Assembly (NCBI GenBank): GCA_032716605.1 | Contig: CM064509.1 | Span: forward strand, 36,910,381 to 36,974,380 | DNA length: 64,000 bases | Direction of reading: 5' to 3' | DNA from: Paralithodes platypus | Taxonomy: Eukaryota > Arthropoda > Malacostraca > Decapoda > Lithodidae | Shown: piece after piece, positions 10,300-21,530 of the stretch | Layout: each line of letters opens with the position of its first letter | How positions within the stretch are numbered: the stretch's first letter is position 1 | Translations under genes and position numbers: made by a program | The notes under the pieces: model-generated | What the model saw: the letters and a program-made list of their open reading frames with translations, nothing else | What the model was told of the DNA's origin: nothing | Databases searched by the model: none

Positions 10300-10976
10300 A
10301 GTCCTCCGACAATGTGTCTGGACCCCCCCGCCGACGTCATTTCCAGGCGGGTTAGGTAGAGAGGGAGCATGTGGTTTCCTTCGGATACAAATAGATCCAC
10401 TTGTGGACGGTATGGCTCTGCAATCATCATATTGAAGACGTTTTGCTGAAGTGCCCACTCTACTACTGTGCTCTGTTTCCTGGACAGGGCGTCTGCCCAA
10501 ACGATCGCTACGCCGGGTAGGTAAGATGCATGGAGATGGATGCTCAGCGTTTCGGCTAGCGCAAAAATCTCTTCTGACACTTCCAGCAACTCTCGGGACC
10601 TCGTTGACCCCTGTTTTTGGATGCAATGGACTGCATTCAAGTTGTCCATGCGAAAGGCTATAGATTTTCCCTATAAAGAAGAGCCGTGCGTTTGAAGGAA
10701 AATTAAAGGGACTAGAAGCTCTTGTTTGTTGATGTGAATGTTCTCATCTTTGGACCACAGACCTGGACCCTGGTGGCCTAGGCTGGACTGATATCCCCAA
10801 CCTATTGTCCCCGCCGCATCCGTGTCTACCCATACCGTAGGTGGAGGAGAAACCCACGTCATTACCGAGTGCAATGTTTCCTTCCTTGCCCAGACCGACA
10901 GTAAGTTGTGAATTAATGGAGGGATAGGCCATAATTTTCCCTCCGGTAAGAATGGGAAACATTTGTTGCCTTCCAT
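10300..10976 (-). pseudogene. DIRS RNase H and linker
   Basis: The 10976-10671 part contains VWVDTDAAGTIGWGYQS and HINKQELLVPL, the Asp and Glu blocks of the RNase H fold. The 10649-10300 part continues with MDNLNAVHCIQKQG and ADALSRK, the C-terminal block. A frame change lies between them near 10655. Beyond ADALSRK a segment with VDLFVSEGN and IAPLWPAQAWYHQ leads into the recombinase; this linker is typical of animal DIRS1-like elements. No methyltransferase domain was recognised. Confidence 0.7.
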
Positions 10977-11014
10977 GATTTATCTCTTCACTTTCAACCG
11001 GCCCAACTTCACAG

Positions 11015-11904
11015 TCAATTGAATCCAGTTGAGACCAGGGACTCCCACGTCTTCCTCATCGTGTTCAGACTGTGAAGAAACGAGAACAGTTTCCGGCGGA
11101 ACCTGTCGCGGTTGTTCACACTCTGACTGTGAGTAAGGTTGGCTGTGTCCCAGACCAGCCCTATCCACTGAATTACCTGTGTGGGAACAAGGTGCGACTT
11201 TACCAGGTTGACCTTGAACCCTAAGGTTTGTACATGATTTATCACTTGATGGACATGGATATGACATAAACTCTCTGACTCCACCACCACTAGCCAGTCG
11301 TCTAGGTACCACAACACCTTGATCCCCTGAGCTAACATTGGCATGAGTGCCTGCCGGACTAATTTTGTGAAGATTCTCGGTGCCAGGTTCAGCCCAAATG
11401 GCATCCTTTGAAAGATGTAAGTCTCTTGTCGTATCCTCAAAGCGAGGAACTTTTGGAACATTTTGTTTATGGGGACATGCCAATAAGCATCGGCCAGGTC
11501 TTGCGAACACATCCAGCCTTGCGGCGGAAGAGTGAGCCTGATTTGATTCACTGTAAGCATCCTGAAGCATGAATTGTGAATATAAGTGTTCAGACTGGTC
11601 GCATCTGTGCACTGTCCCTCTTTGGCACAAGAAACAGTCTGGACGTGAACACATGGCAAGTTTGGTTGACCGGGACAATGACATGCTTGGTGATCATTTC
11701 CTGGACAAGTGACTCCACCTCTAAAGAAACATTGTTGACTTCTAGAGCTTGACGTAAACGAGGTCGCCGGAGCCACCGCCAGGTGATTCCCTTGCGTGCT
11801 ACTGTCCGTGCCCATGTCTGCCGGGGCCAGGCCCGGTGACATGTCTGAAATGACCCTGTCTCTAGACTGGGGTTGTTCGGCAGAACTACCCACGAATCCA
11901 ACAC
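11015..11904 (-). pseudogene. DIRS reverse transcriptase
   Basis: The first frame (11904-11590) has SRLFLVPKRDSAQMRPV. The second (from about 11600 to 11015) has SLNTYIHNSCFRML, CSQDLADAYWHVPI, MPFGLNLAPRIFTK and the catalytic YLDDWLVVV, then LGFKVNLVKSHLVPTQ. These are DIRS RT blocks in order. A single frameshift near 11590 separates the two halves. The domain lies between gag and RNase H in the same orientation. Confidence 0.8.
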
Positions 11905-11999
11905 GCCTGCGGTAGGCCCCGGGAGAGAGAGAGCTTGAATGACTAGTTTTTTAGTGGTGTTGGGGTAGAGGTAGACGGCTGACTAGGTTTGGCAGCAGC

Positions 12000-14949
12000 C
12001 GTTCCCTGATTTGGTTTATGTTGTGGCTTATTCTTGTTCCACTTACCTTGTGGTTTACCCTGTTTTGGCTTGTGCTGAGTACCTCCCTGCTGTTGGGGAG
12101 ACCGGGGGTCCTAATGGTTGTTTAGCACTAGAAGCTTGGGGCTTGCCTCCATTCTTAGCCTTGGAGAAAGGTTTCTTAACCCACTGAGCCCCAGCTATAT
12201 ATTAATAAATGTACCACCAGGGACCGGCAGGTTTGATTTTTTTTTTCCAGAAACAATAGCGAATGGGTTAGGAATGTCGGAAAAAACACAAAAACCCGAT
12301 CAAAAACGTCAAAAATTGGTCCTACGGAGCTCCCAAAAACGGATTTTACAAGAGTAAAAAATTGAAAGCAAAAACACCCAAAACAAAGGTTTTTGCGCGC
12401 TCACGCGCACACGGTTGGACTTTCAGAGTTTTCAACCATCGGCATGGTTGCGTGGGATACTTACACAGTTCCCATACAAATCTGAGCCCTCTAGGTGCCA
12501 TAGGACCGAGTACCAGTGACAACACTTTGTCGTTGTTGGGGTTTAGCGTTACATACATTGCCGGCGACACGTTGTCGTCGCTGGGGTTCAGTGGGTTAAA
12601 TGTGTCTTTCCTAGGCTGGGAGGTACTCTGCTTCAAGCTATCTACCAAGTTATAGACTGCTCTCCACGTTTCTAAATTTAATAGAGAGGCAGTCAAAACA
12701 GGGGAAAGAGTCACCCGGTGACCAATGTCATCCGGTAGTCTCTTTACCAAGTACACCTGTAAGTCCTGGCGTGCTTGAACAGCCTCCATCAAGGCTATTC
12801 TGATGTCACCTAAGGTCTGTATTGAATTTTGTAAGAGCAGCCGCCGTGACAACTCCGTGGCTTTCCTTACATTTTGGTCTGCAATGGCTGAAATAGTCCT
12901 AGTGAGGGACTGGGGTATTTGGCGACTTACATGATAATGGGAGAAAAGCCTATAAGCTTTATTCCACAATTTAAATTCTCTGTCTAAGTGAGCAGGGGGA
13001 GGGGTACAGAAAGGTTCCTGTAAATCATACAAAGCTAGTTTAGGAGCCGAAAGGAAATAAAAAAGAGCTGGGGACACCCCTCCCGCCTTGTTAGTGGGAA
13101 GTGAGAACCATGAATGTGATTTCTGAGGAATTTGATGTGAAGATTTAGTGGTTATGGTAGCCGCAAGCTGCTGCGCCTCAGCCTCCCATTCCACCCAGGG
13201 ACCCACACCTACTTGCCCCACCTGCAAGGCTGGACTGTGTGAATGATCTAATGCCGGGATTGTATCCAATTCCGGCATCAGTGCGTGCAGTGCTTTTATG
13301 TCATTGACGCCGTCAGATTTCGTCCAGTCCACAAACAGTCTTGCAGCTGAAGCCGGAGATAAAGCCGGTGTGGAAGAATACACAAAAAAGTCGGGGACAT
13401 AGACATTTGGTGTGGCCTTAATAGTAACATCCAATAATCTACCTTGCATATCTTTGGCTCTCACCTTCTTGCTTTTACTCACCTCATTAGGCACCGGCAT
13501 CTCCCCCGATACAGTTGTCTCTGCCATGTGAACGTTCTTGGCTAAAGCCGGAACCCATGAACAGTCAGGCCCATATAGAAACGGCATAGTGCCCTTCCTA
13601 TGTGGTATTATATCGAGGGGAAGGGGAGTAACGTTCGTGATCACTCGGACATTTGTAGTTGTCAAGGAGGCGGACACTGTCGTGTCACTTGCCGTGCTCA
13701 TCGCCGGGTTAATGTTAAAGGGGGGCAAGATAGTACTCGAAGGGTGAATTCCGGTAGGTTCTAGGGGCCTCACTGTCAACTCAATCGGTGTCAGCCACCG
13801 GTGTCGGAGTGAAAGGTACTTTAGAAGTAGGAATATGGTATTGTCTCATAACATTATGTAGAATATCACTCAATTGATCTGTTGTTACATATTTACTTTG
13901 AAAACCTTTTGAGGACTCTGAGCCTGCCTCTGAGCCCTCCTCATTCATAGGTTGCCCTGAGGATATTTCAAGTTCCTCTGGCTCCTCCTGCACTTCGCCC
14001 TCCTCCTGTGTATTGAGCTGTTGATCAGAACCCGGCTCATTTCCTGGCCATACTAAGTCCGGCACTGACGAGGGAATGGTACCTAAGTTATCTCTTCCCC
14101 TGTCATGTTCTCTAACACTAGACCGTACCTGAGCCAGCTCAGACTGCCTCCAAACACCCCGGTTATGTCCGGCAGGTGGTTGGGAGTCAGGTATCACACT
14201 AGCCTGAGAAATGTCATAATGAGGTCTAGTACAAGATGTATATCCCCGGTAATGGTCCGCTAATACACGTAATGGCACTATATGGGGTCTCTGTCGTGGT
14301 GCTGCATTGTTTATCTTTGGGATAGCAAAACTGACGTATGTGGTTCACTTAAAGTCTCCCTCTGCCCATCCCTGGGATTCAACTCACTCTCCCCTGCCAC
14401 CGCCTCTGAGTCGCCGGATTGGACTGACATGGAGGTAGAGGCAGAGGAGAGTGGCCGCGGAGCAGGCGTAGGATGGCGCCGTGACGTCGTATCATCCTTG
14501 CGGGAATCCTTATTATTAGCCACTGAAATGGGGGTTGATGTAGCCGAATCTATCCTCCTTCTCTTACTAGATTTCGCCACTGATTCTATCGAAGATTGGC
14601 GAGCTCGCCTATGAGGAGACCTCGACCTGGACCTAGATTCGGTCCTCGGCGAAGGTGAACGTCCTCGTTTGGAGCGGTTGGGGGGGGGGGGTCGCCTCGT
14701 TACTGTCACTACTCTCGCTACTACTTACCACTCTTTAGATAGTCGTGGATTTAGTTTTCGATTTTGGAGCGGACTTGGCCATTGGCGCTTTTACCACTTG
14801 AGATTTAATCACTAGATGGTCCCAAAGTGTCTCGTCATCGCAATGTAGTGCCTTATGGGCCACGTCTTTAGCATAGGCGTTATAAGTACTTTTAATGTCC
14901 CTTAGGGCTACAAGGCAAGATTGGTCCCTCTTTTCAAATACATTTGACC
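12000..14949 (-). pseudogene. DIRS gag, main part
   Basis: Several consecutive frames: 14949-14745 (a segment ending in a Lys-rich KSAPKSKTKS tail), 14709-14311 (Arg/Ser-rich, RSKRGRSPSPRTESRSRSR), 14278-13781 (acidic EEGEVQEEPEELE) and 13779-12596 (477-residue frame with FVDWTKSDGVNDIKALHAL). The last frame appears to end in element sequence because a family B MITE sits at 12180-12595. If that insertion is ignored the frame continues into a Lys-rich segment left of 12176. A G/C homopolymer at about 14681-14692 may account for one frame change. Confidence 0.65.
12176..12599 (+). mobile_element. TTAA-flanked MITE, family B, copy 2 (416 bp), inside DIRS gag
   Basis: TTAA at 12176-12179 and 12596-12599. 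Ends CCCACTGAGCCCCAGC and inverted GCTGGGGTTCAGTGGG. It interrupts gag, and counting bases shows that removing the element and one TTAA restores the same gag reading frame, which argues for a clean TTAA target duplication in a formerly open gene. Confidence 0.85.
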
Positions 14950-15294
14950 TTAACCCTTATTTAGCGGGTGGTAAGGTATTTTACACTGTACCGCTCAGCG
15001 GGCATAATCCCGAAATATTCGCTCAATTTCACTCGCCCTAGCGCCGTTACTATGGCTCCAATGCGAACGAAACTATCATTTTTGGAAAGAGCAACTCTTC
15101 GTCTCCCCATATAAGTCTATGAATGGATGTTATGAATGAGTGTGGAGGGTGGAAAGAGGTGAGGAAGAGGAGGTACTTTTTGGTCTATTTCCCGGGCGCG
15201 TTCGGTTGCGTTCGCTTTGGCCTGACTTCGGCCTCTCGCACGTCTACTATTCCTTCGGTAATCGGTCTTATTTTTATCTTATTTCTCCTTATTT

Positions 15295-15338
15295 CTGTAT
15301 TCTCTCTCTCTCTCTCTTTCTTTCTCTCTCTCTCACTC

Positions 15339-15374
<36 letters not shown>

Positions 15375-16096
15375 GGCTCGCTCGCTTTCCCTCTCGCGCG
15401 CTCTGTCTCTCTCTCTCTTCCTCATCCGTATATGTAATTCTCATTATTATTTTCTCTAATCTCTCTCACTCCTCCTGTCTGTCTGTCTGTCTCTCTGGCT
15501 CGCTCGCTTTCCCTCTCTTGTGATCCCTTTCTCTCTTCCTCATCCGTATAATTATGTATTTCTCATTATTATTTTCTCTAACTAATCCCTCTATTTCATT
15601 TATTTGCATGTAATATTTCTGTATTATTATATCTTTTTCACTCTGTCTTCAGTTCAGTTTCTGTATTCTCTCTATACGGTGGGAATGGTATTTCGTATGA
15701 GGGATGTGCAGCACAAATATTCAATCTTTCGTTGTTTGGTTGTTTGTATTACCGTAAGAAATTTACTGAACGCCTGCAAATAATACGCTATAAAATGCTT
15801 GCAATCAAACTCTCAAGCAATTTCAAGGTCACATGCAATTATAAATGTAGGCTATAGGTAGACCCAGAGAGGAAGAGACAAGAGAGAGAGAGAGTGTCGT
15901 GATAATATAACAATGTTACATATGTATCATATATATATGAAAAAATAATATATACGGTAGGCCTACATCTGTTCCCCACAATCATATAATGCCAAGCACA
16001 AATATTCAATCTTTCATTGTTTGTATTACCGTAAGAAATGTACTGAACGCCTGCAAATAATACGCTATAAAATGCTTGCAATCTCTCTAATCTCTC

Positions 16097-16165
<69 letters not shown>

Positions 16166-16335
16166 CTCGCTCGCTTTCCCTCTTCCTCATCCGTATTATG
16201 TATTTCTCATTATTATTTTCTCTAACTAATCCCTCTATTTCATTTATTTGCTTGTAATATTTCTGCATTATTATATCTTTTTCACTCTTTCTTCAGTTCA
16301 GTTTCTGCATTCTCTCTCTCTCTCTCTCTGTTTCG
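15295..16335. repeat. TC-rich microsatellites inside the piggyBac-like element
   Basis: Long TC/CT runs at 15300-15375, 15470-15500, 16095-16165 (about 35 uninterrupted dinucleotides) and 16311-16330, with shared flanks such as GGCTCGCTCGCTTTCCCTC. Apparent Ser/Leu-rich frames here are products of the dinucleotide run, not genes. Confidence 0.9.
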
Positions 16336-17575
16336 CTTGCTTTGCATGAATGTTGTTTTTGTTTTATATATAATATATAATAATTTACTTATCATTACTT
16401 ACTATATCGTATAAACAATAGTAGGTAGCCAACTTACCATAATACCGATACACCAAACCGATCCGCATGCGGTTTTGTTTATCACCTTTTTACTAAAGTG
16501 CCACCATTATCGATTTTCTTGGAGCCGACTCGAGCGGGAGGGTTACCAATTGAAGTTAAATCCGCTAGCATATATTGTTAGATGTAAGACATGATAAATA
16601 CCACTAGAAATATGAATTGGCAAAATCCATATAATATAACTTCGAAATTGTTCTGAAATTTCAAAACAAAACCGCTAGTGTAAGTCATTGCTGCTAGATC
16701 GAAGTAAAGGTCTCTAGATCTAGCGGAAGTCGCTATACGTATTGGCAGTACTGCACACTCATTCATTTCATTCATTCATTTTCTATTGAGCTCGTCCTGG
16801 AATCTTTACGACTCTGAATCTTACGATTGCCGACGGTGATACGTTGTTGACATTGTTGTTGATGTTCCAGTGGAGGGATGAACAAAATATTGTCCTTGTC
16901 CAATAATAGCTATTTCATAGTCCCACAGGACTTATTTTGATATATTTATCAAATTTATTGAACGCCTGAAAAATAATACGCTATAAAATGCTTGCAATCA
17001 AACTTTCAAGCAATTACAAGGTCACATGCAATTATAAAAAGGTATATTGTAGACCACAATCTTCGCCAAGCTTCGTTGTTGCTTGTATTATCGTGAGAAA
17101 TGTACCATACACCCTGGTTATCGTGAGAAATTTACCGAACGCCTGCAAATAATACGCTATAAAATGCTTGCAATCAAACTCTCAAGCAATTTCAATGTCA
17201 AATGCAGTATAGGTAGACCCAGAGAGGAAGAGAATGACAGAGAGAGAGGGGAAGTCAAAAACATCTGCTAGGTGTGATTTCCCCTGAGAGGGAAGAGATT
17301 AGTTAGGGGCGTGCCCTGGCCTACATCAGACAAAGAGAGTACAAAGGAGTACAAACAAAGAGAGTGAGACAGAGAGAGAGAGAGAGTCGTGATAATATAA
17401 AAATGTTACACATGTATCATATATATGAAAATAATATATACGGTAGGCCTACATCTGTTCCCCACAATCATATAATGCCAAGCACAAATATTCAATCTTT
17501 CGTTGTTTGTATTACCGTAAGAAATTTACCGAACGGCCTACAAATAATACGCTATAAAATGCAAAGGAAATTTCT
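15740..17575 (+). repeat. dispersed internal repeat units of the piggyBac-like element
   Basis: A unit containing TTACTGAACGCCTGCAAATA and the following GCTATAAAATGCTTGCAAT occurs at about 15755, 16030, 16960, 17125 and 17515 with small changes. Linked segments (the CTACATCTGTTCCCCACAATC block) occur twice, near 15965 and 17450. The interior has grown by duplication of blocks of about 300-1400 bp. Confidence 0.75.
16550..16760 (+). repeat. fragment related to the 51.5-52.0 kb tandem repeat
   Basis: Words such as CCGCTAG, TGCTGCTAGATCGAAGTAAA and GGCAGTACTGCA parallel the repeat at 51484-52010, in the same order but more diverged. Probably the same repeat family captured inside the piggyBac-like element. 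Confidence 0.35.
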
Positions 17576-17589
17576 TGTAGAGTGCAATT

Positions 17590-17935
17590 TTGAGGACGTA
17601 ATGTGCTCTGAGAGAGAGCGGAGCGGTGATTAGGAGCATAAATTACCTCAAGACCGCTCGCCACACAGGGAATTATATAAGGAAATTACCGTATTTTAGG
17701 GTTTTTTCACTCGTGTTTTACGATCGTTGAAAGACAACCAGTGATCGTAAAAGGATGGTTCGGGTGTCATTGGAAAGCTCAATTTACGCACTTTCAGGAT
17801 ACATACTTGTATTACGCTCTGGGTCTTGTTTATGCATGAAAAAGAGCACGGAAGAACCCCATTTAGGGTAAAAAAAAAAAACCCGCTGGGCGGCACAGTG
17901 AAATATACTCCACCAGCCGCTCGTAAGGTGATAAA
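17590..17935 (+). repeat. segment shared with the TTAA element at 28901-29394
   Basis: From the GAGAGAGAGCGGAGCGGTG region to the ACCAGCCGCTC end, this stretch matches 28985-29390 in order and orientation, including GGTGTCATTGGAAAGCTC and GGGTCTTGTTTATGCATGAA. A shorter version of the TATGTATTACGCTCTGGTTC part is duplicated at 20170-20250. Confidence 0.65.
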
Positions 17936-17985
17936 ATGCTTGCAATCACATTTTCAAGCAATTATAAAATATAAATTGTACTTAC

Positions 17986-18313
17986 CAACACCCACACCAG
18001 TATGTTCTTCGTCAGGAACATCTCCAATTTGCTCAAGGGTCTGTCCAATATCAACCACAACATCCACCCCACGCAAATTATGCTTGGGGTGAAAGCCTAT
18101 GATCGGGTTATTTTCGTCTTCCGAGTCATCCACACTACCAAAACTCTCACCCAGACCTTCGACGGTTTCATCCAACAGCTTATTAGAAAGTTCTGAAGAG
18201 TTCAGCATGATATCTAGTTCCTGGGTGGTAAGCCGGGCGTGGTTAGTAGGGTGGCGCGACGCACTAGGGATGGCGGCCACCGAATCGAACACGGGCAAAT
18301 CTTGACCTTCCAT
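17986..18313 (-). pseudogene. candidate first coding exon of a piggyBac-type transposase
   Basis: The minus-strand frame begins with ATG at 18313 and runs about 109 codons to a strong splice donor (G then GTAAGT, donor bases 17984-17985). The product is acidic, with LTTQELDIMLNSSELSN followed by ESFGSVDDSEDENNP, like the acidic N-terminal region of piggyBac transposases. It lies about 200 bp from the right terminal repeat, the expected place for a 5' exon. No downstream exons with the catalytic DDD core are in the element, so it cannot make an active enzyme. The assignment rests on position, TTAA ends and composition. Confidence 0.45.
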
Positions 18314-18515
18314 TATGGCTGCTTGAGGGTCACTTAGTCACGGTCACGCAGTGGGGATGTGTGGGTGGGCCCTTGTAGTACACCGCCTGACCACCAAGTT
18401 TCGCTTTCCACCTAAATTAGGGCGGGAATACGCCCACAGACTTAAGTCCGACCCCGCCATTTAGTCCAATTTTTTCGTATCGGACTTAAGTCCGACCCCG
18501 CTAAATAAGGGTTAA

Positions 18516-18656
18516 ATCTACGCACACGGCGCACTTCTTGGACAACCAAAGTCCCCAAGATCTGTCTAGGCACTTAACGCAGCGGACACAATGTTTATGC
18601 TCAAACACCGGGAGAAGAGGGCAGTCAGTAGTAGCGCAAAGAGTAAAGCGAGGCAT
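18516..18656 (-). pseudogene. DIRS gag, N-terminal zinc-binding segment
   Basis: The minus-strand frame starts at ATG 18656 and contains HKHCVRCVKC and KKCAVCVD, a Cys/His cluster like the one at the start of DIRS gag proteins. It ends at the TTAA target of the piggyBac-like element. With one TTAA kept, the codon phase continues exactly into the segment that begins at 14949, showing that the two were one gag before insertion. Confidence 0.65.
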
Positions 18657-19883
18657 GATGGAGCATCTAACCCCCCCCCCCCCCCACTGGGATCGGCTCC
18701 CTTACCTGCTGCCTGAGCTGCTACTAGGGCGATGAAATCTGGAAATAAACATTTCCAGGAATCAATGCTCATAAGGATAATCTGAGAGGTGTTAAACATC
18801 CTATCCTTCAAGTCCGCCGGAAAATTAGCTATAGCACACCGCTACTCTCCTTCTGCCGGACCTGTTATTGGAAAACTATAGTTTCCTTTGAACTGCTTAT
18901 CTGTGACATGTGTCACCGACCCAATAATACCTTAAAACTATCTTAAAAGACTATGGTCTAAGTAGCCTTAACCACACTTGACTGTTGCGCTGTGCAAGGA
19001 AAGTCAATGTCATGTTAGGCTATCGGTTTGGGCGAGTTTGCTCGGCGGGCCGAGATTACTTCCTTAAGAATCCGCATTTCCGCCGGAAGGTTCGTGGTAC
19101 GGCACACCACGCCGGGATAATTTGGTTCATTCCTTTCGCCGGCATGGCGATAGTAGGCGTCAATACACAGAGAGATCGCCGGAAGGACAAGAACCAAACA
19201 TTGGAGAGGTCGACTTATGTGTGAAAGTCCGACCCCCCCACACATCCACACACACCACTAGGACATCTCCAGACATCCCCAGTAACATGATAAATGTAAT
19301 ATACACAGAAACAAGGGAATTCTTAGGTCTAAACAAATATAATAAACACTTTATTGATATAAAATAATACCCCTAGACCTATGGAGACCCCTAATGAGGC
19401 TGGGCACGAGGCATGAAGTAGTCAAACTCCTTGTAGAATACCTTAGCCGAGATGATCCAGCGATGACATCTGGTGAGGGTCCCACGATAGAGGGGAAAAA
19501 CAGGCTCGGACTCCGGAAAGTTCCGCCCCACGTGCAACAACTCTTAGACCGAAGCGACTGCCTCATATCAACAGCCAGTCACATAATCCTGCGGTGAAGA
19601 AGCCACCTAACTAAAGGAAAAGCAAAAACTTAGGCGCAGAAAAACAAACACAAAAACACATGAGGCGCGGGTCCTGGAGTACAGCAGGCGCCTGTACACA
19701 CGTACCCTATTTTAACTCTTTTCTGCGGGCCTACCAATGGGGCAGCCTGATCTAGCTAATATAAACCTGCTCACATACAACTCAGGTAAATACAAATGAG
19801 TCAGGACTCACTGGAAGCGAGAAAAACGAAGAATGAAGCAGAGCTCAGGCACGCACGTCTGGTTGGTAGGCTCGCGGGGAAGG
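18657..19883. other. probable DIRS 5' untranslated region
   Basis: No supported frame. A C run lies at 18670-18684. The stretch lies between the gag start and the right candidate terminal repeat, so it is probably the DIRS leader. Confidence 0.35.
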
Positions 19884-20151
19884 GAAGGAAGATGGCGGTC
19901 AGGTTTCCACCGTCCGGGCTTGAATTCACAAGAAATCCATGTGAATGGAAAGCTTAGTATGACAAGTTTTGAGTTGTTTTTTCTTTTTTCTTTTTTTACA
20001 AAGTTTTTTCGTAGTGCGTACCCCAATCATAAGGCAATTCCATAAGAGAATAGGCGTTACATTTATGAGTTGTAGTGCTCCGTTCCCCGCGGCGGGAGTT
20101 TCAAACTAGCTACCCGCAATCGCTTGAAAGGAGGCTATTATACTAATAGGC
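19884..20151 (+). repeat. candidate right inverted terminal repeat of DIRS-like element
   Basis: Reverse complement of 1404-1667 with small differences, including AACTCCCGCCGCGG-type and GACGGTGGAAACCTGACCG-type words on the opposite strand. The pair flanks the DIRS coding region as expected of DIRS inverted terminal repeats. Confidence 0.5.
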
Positions 20152-20630
20152 TTATCTTCAATAAATATATAGTTATGTATTACGCTCTGGTTCTTCAATA
20201 AATATATAGTTATGTATTACGCTCTGGTTCTTTCTTATGCATGAAAATGAACAGGGAATAAAGGTAATTTCAGGCCCACAGGTGCTAATGTTATGATCAT
20301 TGCTCTATCAAATCTGGTATAACATCTTATTTAATTTTATCTTCTAAAGAGCAGCCGTTATAACTAGTGAATGTATAGAATATATTCTTTCATTTTTGTC
20401 CTGTCACATCGTAGTGAACTCTTGGTCATATAAAATAAAACTCAAAACATGACTTGTTACTTAAATTTGTCCTTATCTGCTATTTATACTGTAGCTAAAG
20501 TATGGTATTGTGGGACAGCATGTAATTGAGCTTTATGTATATGCTATGCTAATAGTTTTAAGTAGTAAATTTCATATTTTTATTTATTCATGATTTTATT
20601 CGTAAATTTGTGACGTGTTTTATATTTAGT
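20152..20630. other. AT-rich unassigned sequence with a short duplicated word
   Basis: A 38-bp block (TCTTCAATAAATATATAG and the following TTATGTATTACGCTCTGGTTC) is duplicated in tandem at 20155-20230. No supported frame. Confidence 0.4.
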
Positions 20631-21530
20631 AGCAGTCTCTACGTTTCCAACGTAGGGCTTAACCCGGGGAACGCGAAAATGCCCTAGGGGCAAGTGTACT
20701 TATTTGTGAATTTCTAGCCTTGGATTTTGACATAATTTGTAATATTTACAATATAAAGCATTATTTGTTTGCAATGTGCTTTTATTTTACATATATGATG
20801 AATATATGAACATTGAAGAGTGATCAAATAAGTGGGAAAAGCATTTGGGTGGTGAAAATCGTAAATATTCCCCATCCTGTCGTATTCTCAGGCATGAGCT
20901 AACGAGGCACACCCCCTCCCCTCTCGCTGTCTCTGATTCAACTGAAGCAACTGGGACGTGTCTCGGTGTTATATAATGATCATTTATGCAACCCACTTGT
21001 GCTACATTACCGCAGGAGAGAAAAATAACCGATATATGATGAAAATAAGAGGAAAAATAGGTGATAATTGAGGAGGGGGGGAAGGGTGAATAAGGTGGGG
21101 AAGGAGGGGAAGGGGTGGGGTGAGAAATATATGGATGAATGGTAGGAAGTACTAGAGGGGAATTATCTCACCTAATGATATATCCTTTGTTTTGAGAGCC
21201 CCTGGGGTGTTTATGAAGATTTGTTATGGTCTTGCTTCCATGAGGCCTATCGCGTTCCCTATGGTGACCCTTCCATGAGGCCTATCGCGCTTGATGGGTT
21301 AAGATCTCAGCCGCTACCAGAGAGGGCCGATTTATTGGTACTAACGCAAAGTCCCAATAATCTCTAGAGTTGTACATCAATTCACTACTAGGCACGTTGT
21401 ACACACTTCGAGATGACTAAAGAAGGAAAATAAATTAGGATAGCGAAGGAGAGAAAAAGTTATAGTTACCCATTAAATCTAGCTGCTCTCCTCTGTCCAT
21501 GCTCCATTTTCTATGACCCACTCCACTCTC
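20631..21530 (+). repeat. dispersed repeat, split by a TTAA element; inverted copy at 23555-23840
   Basis: The outer parts (20631-20658 and 21303-21530) match the reverse complement of 23555-23840, including the TAGATTTAATGGGTAACTAT-like and CAATAATCTCTAGAGTTG-like words. The 23.6-kb copy lacks the 636-bp insert and so shows the empty target site. Confidence 0.7.
20659..21302 (+). mobile_element. TTAA-flanked element, family D (636 bp)
   Basis: TTAA at 20659-20662 and 21299-21302. Ends CCCGGGGAACGCG and, inverted, CCCATCAAGCGCG. A subterminal word CCATGAGGCCTATCGCG is repeated in tandem at the right end. The empty site GGGCTTAAGATCTC is preserved (inverted) near 23791-23806. Part of the interior (about 20820-21215) is shared with 22565-22950 and, inverted, 52060-52260. 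No coding capacity. Confidence 0.8.

Larger units (their letters stand above)
14950..18515 (-). mobile_element. piggyBac-like element, 3.56 kb, inside DIRS gag
   Basis: The element is 14954-18511. A perfect 15-bp terminal inverted repeat CCCTTATTTAGCGGG is present at both ends, each flanked by TTAA (14950-14953 and 18512-18515). Near the right end an inverted word CTTAAGTCCGACCCCGC occurs twice. The right end encodes a candidate first exon of a transposase (17986-18313, minus strand). Most of the interior is low-complexity and repeated units, and no DDD catalytic domain is present. This is therefore an internally deleted, non-autonomous derivative. Confidence 0.8.
1404..20151 (-). mobile_element. 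degraded DIRS-type (tyrosine-recombinase) retrotransposon with nested insertions
   Basis: Read on the minus strand the order is gag with a zinc-binding motif, reverse transcriptase, RNase H, tyrosine recombinase, inside candidate inverted terminal repeats. This is the DIRS order; LTR elements carry a DDE integrase instead. Subtracting three large insertions (2301-9072, 12180-12595, 14954-18511) leaves an element of roughly 8 kb. DIRS1-like elements are known to be common in decapods. Frameshifts and a lost recombinase residue make this copy inactive. Confidence 0.65.

Noticed and set aside
12346..12600. C-terminal end of the 477-residue DIRS gag frame
   Set aside because: The last residues are encoded by the family B MITE, not by gag.
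16021..16268. Open frames of Ser-Leu or Arg-Glu repeats on both strands
   Set aside because: They are direct translations of a TC/GA dinucleotide run.
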